This document shows, piece after piece, positions 13,906 to 19,560 of a stretch of 19,560 bases of DNA; positions within the stretch are counted from its first letter, which is position 1, and each line of letters starts with the position of its first letter. The stretch spans positions 1-19,560 of the forward strand of contig JAZUKF010000061.1 of the NCBI GenBank assembly GCA_045643165.1, in the 5' to 3' direction. The notes beneath the pieces are model-generated. The model made no database searches and had not been told where the DNA came from. It saw only the letters and a list, made by a program, of their open reading frames with translations. This DNA comes from SIG575 sp045643165 (GTDB lineage: Bacteria; Bacillota; Clostridia; Oscillospirales; Acutalibacteraceae). The position numbers and the translations under genes were made by a program.

Positions 13906-15474
13906 TTATGAAAACATCATATTTTCCGTAAATTTTTTCTCAAACAAATCTTCATCCGACAGTTCAAAAATATCCGCTCTTGAAATTATATTGTTTTGCA
14001 GTATCTCATTATTTTTATTCATCATAAGGTCAACTGTTCCCTTTAATGCTCCGTTGCCGAAATAACGTGCTTTTTCGGTAAACTCACCGGGAAACAACCC
14101 GATTTTTTCAGCGGATTTCAAGTTGATACTTTTGCCGAAACCTCCTGCAATCAGAAATTCATCAATTTCATTCGGAGAAATATTATTTTTCATAAGACAT
14201 ATTTCTATTGCCGACATCACCGCCGATTTTGCAAGTTGAAGTGAAATGATATCGCTTTGGGTAATATAAATATTTTCCCTTATTCTTACGGAAAGTTCAC
14301 CGCCGATATATTCAAGATTATCCGCTGAAATATGGTCGGTTTCAATGATTTTTCCGCTGTTATCAATCACTCCCCATTTGATAAATTCGGAAAGAATATC
14401 AATCATTGCGGAACCTGTTAGCCCGATAGGTTCAACATCACCGATAACGGAAAATTTCAATTCATTATTTTCAATATAAATTTTATCAATCGCTCCCTCA
14501 CATGACACAGTTCCGCAACTGATATTCGCTCCTTCAAATGCAGGACCTACTGCGGTGGAACAGCATGAAATTCTGCCGTCATGTATAAGGGCGATTTCCC
14601 CGTTTGTACCTATATCAACATAAAGATATTTTTTGTTTTTATCTGCTCTTTCCGAACAGAACATGGAGATAAGTCCGTTTGTTATATCAGAGCCGATATA
14701 TGCACCGATACATTTTGAAAGATAAATTTTTGTATTCTTTGAAAAAGGAAAACCGAGTTCATCATTTTCATAAAATCTGCCGAATGTATTGCTTATCTTA
14801 AATGGTGGTACAATAATCTCCCTGACATCTTCACCGGTAAGTAAATAAAGCATTGCGGTATTTCCGCAAATAAAAACGCAGTCGATCTTCCCTTCATCAA
14901 TGCCTGTCTTTTTTATCAAATCGTTTTTAACAATTTCAATGGCGAAAATCAGTTCTTTTTTTAATTGAACATCATTTCCGTTAACCGCACTTTCCATCCT
15001 GGAAACAACGTCCGCACCGAATTTCGATTGAGGATTTATAATGGAGGAAACGGCAAGATTTTTTCCGTCTTTCAAATTTATCAATGCTGATGTAACGGTA
15101 GTTGTACCGATATCAACGGCAATCCCGTAACCGGAACCGAACGTATTTATTTCACCGATATAATCTTCTTCATGAGTAAGAATTCTATTTTCATTTTTTT
15201 CAAAAAACAATTCAATATCGCCGTAAACCCCGGTCATACAGGCAAGACGGATATTATTTTCGATTTCATTTTTCGATAAAAAATTTTCTTCTTTTTCACT
15301 TAAAGAGGACAGATTTCCGATAACTTTTATTTTGCATTTTCCGCATTTACCTTTTCCTCCGCAGGGCATGGAAAAACCGCCCGCAGTGTTTTTCAGCAAT
15401 TCCGATAACATTACAGGCGAGTTAAAATTTATTATTTCTGTTTTATTCTGAAAATGCAAAATGGCTTTATTCAT
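13906..15474 (-). CDS. RACE-like ASKHA iron-sulfur protein (DUF4445 type), corrinoid reductive activator
   Basis: RACE proteins use ATP hydrolysis and an iron-sulfur cluster to reduce inactive Co(II) corrinoid back to Co(I). The 522-residue protein has an N-terminal plant-type [2Fe-2S] domain with C38, C44, C47 (SMPCGGKGKCGKCK) and C79. It is joined to an ASKHA ATPase domain with phosphate loops DIGTTT (121-126) and DIGTNGE (287-293), plus STAVGPAFEG (306-315). No C-terminal ferredoxin like that of RamA is present. It begins 3 bases after the YifB stop and is the last gene of the operon. No corrinoid protein or methyltransferase gene is adjacent, so its partner must be elsewhere. A ferredoxin-linked activator of another enzyme cannot be excluded. 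Confidence 0.85.
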   Translation of the reverse strand: MNKAILHFQNKTEIINFNSPVMLSELLKNTAGGFSMPCGGKGKCGKCKIKVIGNLSSLSEKEENFLSKNEIENNIRLACMTGVYGDIELFFEKNENRILTHEEDYIGEINTFGSGYGIAVDIGTTTVTSALINLKDGKNLAVSSIINPQSKFGADVVSRMESAVNGNDVQLKKELIFAIEIVKNDLIKKTGIDEGKIDCVFICGNTAMLYLLTGEDVREIIVPPFKISNTFGRFYENDELGFPFSKNTKIYLSKCIGAYIGSDITNGLISMFCSERADKNKKYLYVDIGTNGEIALIHDGRISCCSTAVGPAFEGANISCGTVSCEGAIDKIYIENNELKFSVIGDVEPIGLTGSAMIDILSEFIKWGVIDNSGKIIETDHISADNLEYIGGELSVRIRENIYITQSDIISLQLAKSAVMSAIEICLMKNNISPNEIDEFLIAGGFGKSINLKSAEKIGLFPGEFTEKARYFGNGALKGTVDLMMNKNNEILQNNIISRADIFELSDEDLFEKKFTENMMFS

Positions 15475-15477
15475 CTG

Positions 15478-17007
15478 TTAAACACTCCAGAATTTTCTGT
15501 CAAGACTTCTGTACTGAACCGCTTCAAAGATATGCGGAAGTTCGATTTTTTCCGAACGGTCAAGGTCTGCGACAGTTCTTGAAACACGCAAAATTTTATC
15601 GTATGCTCTTGCGGACAACGACATCTTTTCAAATACCGATTTCAGCATTTCCTTTGCCTCGTCAGTCATTATGCAAAATTCTCTCGTCTGTGCAGGTGTC
15701 ATTTTGGCATTGCTCGTTATTCCGCTTCCGGCAAACCGTTTTTGCTGAATTAAACGTGCCTCATTAACTCTTTTTCTTATTTCGGCAGAGGTTTCACCTT
15801 TTTCGCTGTCGGAAAGTTTATCAAACTCCACAGGCGGTACTTCAATATGGATATCAACTCTGTCAAGCATAGGTCCGGAAACACGTGAAAGATATTTCTG
15901 CACCGCTCCTTTTGTGCAGATACATTCCTTTTTCGGATGACCGTAATATCCGCAGGGACATGGATTCATGGCACATACCAGCATAACGGAACATGGATAC
16001 GTTACCGTCGCCTGGGCTCTTGCTATTGAAATCACACCGTCCTCAATGGGCTGACGCATTATCTCCATGGCTGTTCTGGAAAACTCCGGAAATTCATCAA
16101 GAAAAATCACACCGTTATGTGCAAGAGAAATTTCTCCCGGCTTCGGTATCGCTCCGCCGCCGGAAAGTCCTGCGGGAGAAATAGTATGATGGGGAGAGCG
16201 GAAAGGTCTTTCGGTTATTAAAGATGTACCGCCCGTCAATGCACCCGCAACAGAGTAAATTTTTGTAGTTTCCAAAGATTCTTCAAAAGTCATATCCGGC
16301 AAAATTGTAGGTATTCTTTTAGCCAACATACTTTTTCCCGAACCGGGAGCACCTATCATAAGAATATTATGTAAACCGGAAGCCGCAACTTCAACGGCTC
16401 TTTTTACTTCATACTGTCCTTTTACGTCTGAAAAATCAACAAGATTATTTGCTTCCGATAGAATTATCTCCTCCTCAAAAGTTACAGGTTCAACAGTTTT
16501 ATTTCCACGCAAAACATCAACAAGTTCATTGACGGAGGAAACAGGATAAACATTCACGCCCTTTACAACAGAACATTCAAGAGCATTTTGTTTCGGAACA
16601 TAAACATCCTTTATACCGGATTTAAGTGCTTCGATCACCATGGGCAAAGCACCTTTTACGCCCTTGACCTCCCCGCCTAAGGAAAGTTCACCGATAAAAG
16701 CCGTCGTTTCGGGAGGACGTTTTAACTGCCTTGAAGCAACGAGTAACGAAACAAGTATGGGTAAATCGTAAAGTGTACCGTCCTTGCGTTTATCCGCAGG
16801 AGCAAGATTAACGGTAATTCTGCTTTGAGGAAAATTAAAACTGCAATTTTTTATTGATGCACGGACTCTTTCTTTTGATTCGCTGACTGCAACGGCAGGC
16901 ATTCCTACAATATCAAAACGGGGCAGTCCGTTGGAAATATCCGCTTCCACATTTACCGGATAAGTTTCAAGTCCGAATATTCCCATACTTTTTATTTCAG
17001 CAAACAT
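15478..17007 (-). CDS. YifB/ComM family Mg-chelatase-like AAA+ ATPase
   Basis: ComM is a hexameric helicase helping branch migration during natural transformation; the role in most other bacteria is less clear. The 509-residue protein has the three family parts: an N-terminal Lon-protease-like domain (1-170), a Mg-chelatase-type AAA+ core (about 190-395) with Walker A GAPGSGKS (219-226) and Walker B IFLDE (301-305), and the C-terminal lid (about 410-505). A zinc-type cysteine group CPCGYYG-ECIC (C350, C352, C362, C364) lies in the core, as is usual for the family. ATG 17007 has AAGGA 14 bases upstream, a longish spacing, so the initiation is weak or depends on the upstream gene. It sits 31 bases after the unknown membrane protein. 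Confidence 0.93.
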   Translation of the reverse strand: MFAEIKSMGIFGLETYPVNVEADISNGLPRFDIVGMPAVAVSESKERVRASIKNCSFNFPQSRITVNLAPADKRKDGTLYDLPILVSLLVASRQLKRPPETTAFIGELSLGGEVKGVKGALPMVIEALKSGIKDVYVPKQNALECSVVKGVNVYPVSSVNELVDVLRGNKTVEPVTFEEEIILSEANNLVDFSDVKGQYEVKRAVEVAASGLHNILMIGAPGSGKSMLAKRIPTILPDMTFEESLETTKIYSVAGALTGGTSLITERPFRSPHHTISPAGLSGGGAIPKPGEISLAHNGVIFLDEFPEFSRTAMEIMRQPIEDGVISIARAQATVTYPCSVMLVCAMNPCPCGYYGHPKKECICTKGAVQKYLSRVSGPMLDRVDIHIEVPPVEFDKLSDSEKGETSAEIRKRVNEARLIQQKRFAGSGITSNAKMTPAQTREFCIMTDEAKEMLKSVFEKMSLSARAYDKILRVSRTVADLDRSEKIELPHIFEAVQYRSLDRKFWSV

Positions 17008-17038
17008 AATTCAGTCAACATTCCTTTCTGCACCAAAC

Positions 17039-17905
17039 CTACTCCACATGAGTAAATTCAAAATTACATTCATCACAAACCGTAAGTTTATCCGCACTTG
17101 TGAAAATGCCCCTTGAAATGAAAATCGAATATTCCTGTCCCGGAATAATATATTTGTCCTCAATGGGTGCTTTAACGGAAATAACTCCGTCCTTTACACT
17201 TGATTGTACGTTGTTGAAAACAAATCCCGCATTCTTGCCGCCCTCTGTATAACTGAGGAAGAAGAAAAGGCTTAAATTATCAACGGCACTTTTATTGTAG
17301 GTATCAATTCTTTTATCCACATCTGCGGTAATCATAATATAATTTTTACCGTCAATATTTTTAATGACCGCTTCGGGGTTTTCAATCAAAACAGCAGTGG
17401 AATTATAATAAAGTTCATCCTTTGACTCAACCGTTCCGTCATCCTTTTTATCGAAAGAAAAGTCGGCGGTTATTTCTTTATTTTTATAATCATCCTTTTT
17501 CGTTGTGAAAGAATTTTCTTTTATCACAAGATGATAATTTACATTTGATTCAAGTGCTTTACTGAATTTGATCTTTAAAGTTATTTCGCCCGTTTTATAT
17601 TTTTCACCGTTAATTCTCTCGTATAAAACTGACTCAATATTTCCTTTTTGCTTCTTTTCCTTTCCGTTTACAAGGTGAGTTGCAGTAATATCAGCCGTTT
17701 GAGATTTAGAATAACGTGTATTTTTACCGAGATAAGGAGCGGAATATCTTAATTCGATTTCATATTCATTTATAACCTCAACGCCCTTGACATCACCGTA
17801 ATTACCGGAATCCTTTTTTGAATCCTTTATCAGAAATACCGCTCCGGTAATGAGTGCGGCGGCAACGATAACGGAAAGTACGATAACAATTATTTTTTTC
17901 TTCAT
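17039..17905 (-). CDS. Membrane-anchored protein of unknown function with Ig-like fold features
   Basis: Not recognised. From the ATG at 17905 (AAAGGAG 8 bases upstream) it has 288 residues: a lysine-rich start, one hydrophobic helix (about 4-26) and no lipobox cysteine, so an N-terminal anchor with the rest outside the cell. The remainder is rich in alternating hydrophobic/polar beta-strand-like segments, Lys, Asp and Thr, as in extracellular beta-sandwich domains that describe a surface (YEIELRYSAP, ITLKIKFSKALESNVNYHLV). A CDEC cysteine pair lies near the end (about residues 278-281); this could be a disulfide or a metal site. It begins 5 bases after the Fur-family stop and is probably coupled to it. 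A role in metal-linked surface function is only a guess from context. Confidence 0.75.
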   Translation of the reverse strand: MKKKIIVIVLSVIVAAALITGAVFLIKDSKKDSGNYGDVKGVEVINEYEIELRYSAPYLGKNTRYSKSQTADITATHLVNGKEKKQKGNIESVLYERINGEKYKTGEITLKIKFSKALESNVNYHLVIKENSFTTKKDDYKNKEITADFSFDKKDDGTVESKDELYYNSTAVLIENPEAVIKNIDGKNYIMITADVDKRIDTYNKSAVDNLSLFFFLSYTEGGKNAGFVFNNVQSSVKDGVISVKAPIEDKYIIPGQEYSIFISRGIFTSADKLTVCDECNFEFTHVE

Positions 17906-17910
17906 GAATT

Positions 17911-18330
17911 TCACTCCTTTTCCCCGACACAGTCTGAACAAACACCGTAAAGAGTGCTTTTTGCTCCGTTGAGAACAAAGTTATGCTCTTCCAGAATATG
18001 TTCACCGATTTTATCAAAAGTATTACATTTCATATGGATAAGTTTACCGCATTTTTCGCAGACAAGATGATAATGATTTTTACATTCCGAATTTTCTCCC
18101 ACATACTGATAGCATACACTTCTTTCACCTGTAACGGTATGCTTTTTGACAATATCATCCTCTGCAAGTTTCTCAAGGAAACGGTAAACGGTGGATTTAC
18201 CCACGGGAGAATTATCTTTTTCCAAAGCGGACGTTAATTCCTCCACGGTAATATGATCCGAACCGATTTCTTTGATTTTGTTTAAAATCAGTGCTTTCTG
18301 TCTGGTCTTATATTCAGCTTCTCTTTTCAT
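17911..18330 (-). CDS. Fur-family metal-responsive transcription regulator
   Basis: Fur-family repressors bind metal (Fe, Zn, Mn) or sense peroxide and block promoters. The 139-residue protein has an N-terminal winged-helix domain (about 8-75; recognition segment SPVGKSTVYRFLEKL) and a C-terminal dimer/metal domain. The structural zinc pairs are C91-x-x-C94 and C131-x-x-C134; further histidines (H86, H88, H111, H116) lie around the regulatory site, as in Fur/Zur/PerR. Which metal it senses cannot be read. AAGAG precedes the ATG. It lies 22 bases after the ChbG stop and 5 bases before the next gene, in the middle of a leftward operon; the operon promoter carries an imperfect inverted repeat that could be its operator. 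Confidence 0.92.
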   Translation of the reverse strand: MKREAEYKTRQKALILNKIKEIGSDHITVEELTSALEKDNSPVGKSTVYRFLEKLAEDDIVKKHTVTGERSVCYQYVGENSECKNHYHLVCEKCGKLIHMKCNTFDKIGEHILEEHNFVLNGAKSTLYGVCSDCVGEKE

Positions 18331-18352
18331 TATAAATCACTCTTTTACAGAA

Positions 18353-19225
18353 TTATTTTTTCATCTCTATAAGATCTCTGTAACTGATAAGTTCAACACC
18401 GTGAGATTTAAGATGTTGGTGAGTAACCGGATCTTTCATTACGGTATATTCCCACACTCTGTCTCTCCAACGTCCCGTAATACCTTTGATTTCATCACAT
18501 TCAACAGAAGGATGAATATATGTTTCGCTTACACCGTTTGGAATATTGGTGATATCGTCAAGAAACATTTCCCTATATCTTTCATAGCTTGTCCGCATTT
18601 CATCATTCCATTTCGGGAAAATAAGATAATCCGGCATAATGACCTTGTTCTTTTTACCGAGGAAATTACAGAAATGACATGCGGCGGCATACAGGAAATA
18701 GGGCGTACCTTCGGGACATTCTTTTTTAAGAGGTTTTCTGCACATACGAAAAGCGTATCCCAGTTCACCGCAAACTTTCATTGTCATGGGAAGAAGTTTA
18801 AGATTTCCGCCCTCAATTCCGTAGAGAGAACCCATATGATTATCAACATGGGAGGGCTTCATTCCCATATTTTCCGCCATCTTTATCTGTGCGATAATTT
18901 CCTGCCTCGTTTCCTCAATATCGGCATGCTTTGCGAAATCATCACATTCCGGCCACATATTGCCTTTTTCGTTTCTGAGACTTTTACCGTCGGTAATCGG
19001 TCCCCAGTTATAACTTTTCCATTCACTTGTGGTGGTAAGATGAACACCGATGGCAAATTGCGGATTATCAATGGAGAATTTCACCGCATCCTTTGCATAT
19101 TTGCAAGGCATCATAATCGTGGAAGATTTAATATTTCCGCTTTTGAACAAGTCGAAAACAGCCTCATTTGCGGCATTGCACATTCCGAAATCATCGGCAT
19201 TTATTATTAAATATTTATCTGACAT
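18353..19225 (-). CDS. ChbG/YdjC family carbohydrate deacetylase
   Basis: This family removes an acetyl group from acetylated oligosaccharides such as chitobiose. The 290-residue cytosolic protein has the TIM-barrel metal site: IINADDFGM (D11, D12), GVHLT (H62) and PSHVDNH (H126, D128, H130), with YIHPS (H238) near the end. Length is normal. The start ATG 19225 has GGAGGT directly upstream. It heads the operon and has its own promoter (19264-19292). The substrate here is not known; the adjacent genes do not form a chitobiose PTS operon, so a role in recycling cell-wall or surface N-acetyl sugars is plausible but unproved. Confidence 0.92.
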   Translation of the reverse strand: MSDKYLIINADDFGMCNAANEAVFDLFKSGNIKSSTIMMPCKYAKDAVKFSIDNPQFAIGVHLTTTSEWKSYNWGPITDGKSLRNEKGNMWPECDDFAKHADIEETRQEIIAQIKMAENMGMKPSHVDNHMGSLYGIEGGNLKLLPMTMKVCGELGYAFRMCRKPLKKECPEGTPYFLYAAACHFCNFLGKKNKVIMPDYLIFPKWNDEMRTSYERYREMFLDDITNIPNGVSETYIHPSVECDEIKGITGRWRDRVWEYTVMKDPVTHQHLKSHGVELISYRDLIEMKK

Positions 19226-19249
19226 TTCCGTACCTCCGTAAACAGAAAA

Positions 19250-19292
19250 GTATAATTGTAATTATTGTACCACAAAGATAAAGTGTTGTAAA
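19250..19292 (-). promoter_or_regulatory. Promoter of the five-gene operon, with possible Fur-family operator
   Basis: TTTACA (19292-19287) and TACAAT (19269-19264), separated by 17 bases, lie 38 bases before the ChbG start. Overlapping the -10, GTATAAT (19250-19256) and ATTGTAC (19264-19270) form an imperfect 7-7-7 inverted repeat that resembles the AT-rich boxes of Fur-family proteins. Confidence 0.65.
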
Positions 19293-19363
19293 TATGATAT
19301 ACAAAAATTCAGAACATACCGCCGAGATTGGCATAAATTTCAGGAATAGTACAATCCGATAAT

Positions 19364-19416
19364 GCAAAAAAGTTGTTAAAAGACATAATCCGAATATCTT
19401 TCAACAACTTTAAAAT
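19364..19416 (-). terminator. Terminator-like hairpin entering from the right edge
   Basis: AAAGTTGTT (19369-19377) pairs with AACAACTTT (19403-19411), continued by AAAGA/TCTTT across one mismatch (14 pairs in all). Reading leftward it is followed by a run of six U, so it would end a minus-strand transcript coming from beyond the window. The plus side has no clear U-run. Confidence 0.55.
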
Positions 19417-19441
19417 AACTATAAAAAATATTATTTTTCGA

Positions 19442-19545
19442 TCTGCGCAAAAAAATTTGCTGAAACATGAATTTTGATGCAGAAAAAGATTTCTTCGTCC
19501 CGAAGGCGTACACAGGTACGTCGAGAGGGCGAAAAATCTTTTAGA
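19442..19545. other. Structured intergenic region with a long GC-tipped hairpin
   Basis: AAAAGATTT (19484-19492) pairs with AAATCTTTT (19534-19542). The fold continues inward through TTCG/CGAA, CCC/GGG, an unpaired GAA/GAGA internal loop and GGCGTAC/GTACGTC, to an ACAG loop: 23 pairs (one G-U) over 59 bases. A smaller fold (TCTGC/GCAGA, AAAATT/AATTTT) precedes it at 19442-19483. The stretch 19293-19560 contains no gene I can support. A repeat element or a structured RNA are the main options. Confidence 0.5.
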
Positions 19546-19560
19546 AAAATAATTATAATC

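Noticed and set aside
18272..19210. Long plus-strand open frame (312 codons) opposite the ChbG gene
   Set aside because: It lies fully antisense to a clear ChbG deacetylase and part of the Fur gene, has no ribosome binding site and a His/Phe/Ile-rich composition typical of a shadow frame.
1..19560. CRISPR array, tRNA, rRNA, insertion sequence or prophage
   Set aside because: No regularly spaced repeats, cloverleaf-like segments, transposase or phage genes were found on reading both strands; a tRNA and repeat search would confirm.

Overview
The window looks like a chromosomal segment of an anaerobic, low-GC Gram-positive bacterium, most likely a Clostridia/Oscillospiraceae-type Firmicute. The evidence is AT-rich DNA, strong GGAGG-type ribosome binding sites, textbook TTGACA-17-TATAAT promoters, a clostridial-style 58-residue S21 protein, an LCP-family wall enzyme, a PduL-type phosphotransacylase, an archaeal/eukaryote-type ProRS and an ASKHA iron-sulfur corrinoid activator. 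No phage, transposase, CRISPR array, rRNA or tRNA was seen.
Layout: (1) 1-2200: the 3' part of a TRIC/UPF0126 membrane channel gene converges on an LCP protein, with a shared bidirectional terminator. (2) 2398-5150: rpsU with a consensus promoter and an M24 peptidase behind it (+), a family 4 uracil-DNA glycosylase (-) whose stop overlaps the peptidase stop, then a pduL gene (+) and a bidirectional terminator. (3) 5153-12300: a leftward accessory block of three transcription units: a GT2 glycosyltransferase (11459-12232); a membrane-anchored alpha/beta hydrolase coupled to a PHP-domain hydrolase (9089-11358); and a second, paralogous GT2 followed by a B12-type radical SAM protein and an exported metallophosphoesterase (5153-8823). 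Each unit has a good promoter of its own. (4) 12325-13896: proS (+) with promoter and terminator. (5) 13906-19292: a leftward five-gene operon, ChbG/YdjC deacetylase - Fur-family regulator - membrane-anchored unknown protein - YifB/ComM ATPase - RACE-like corrinoid activator. (6) 19293-19560: AT-rich sequence with no convincing gene, a terminator-like hairpin and a long, GC-rich-tipped hairpin near the right edge.
Several gene starts were moved from the longest open frame to the start supported by promoter and ribosome-binding-site position: rpsU, pduL, the metallophosphoesterase, both glycosyltransferases, the PHP protein and the unknown membrane protein. For both glycosyltransferases the longest frame would begin at or upstream of the promoter or transcription start, and the corrected starts make the two paralogues align residue for residue from position 1.
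The most interesting part is the accessory block. Two paralogous polyprenol-type glycosyltransferases flank a membrane hydrolase/PHP pair, and one is in an operon with a cobalamin-type radical SAM enzyme and an exported phosphoesterase. This suggests synthesis and tailoring of a surface glycan or glycolipid, but the product cannot be read from sequence.
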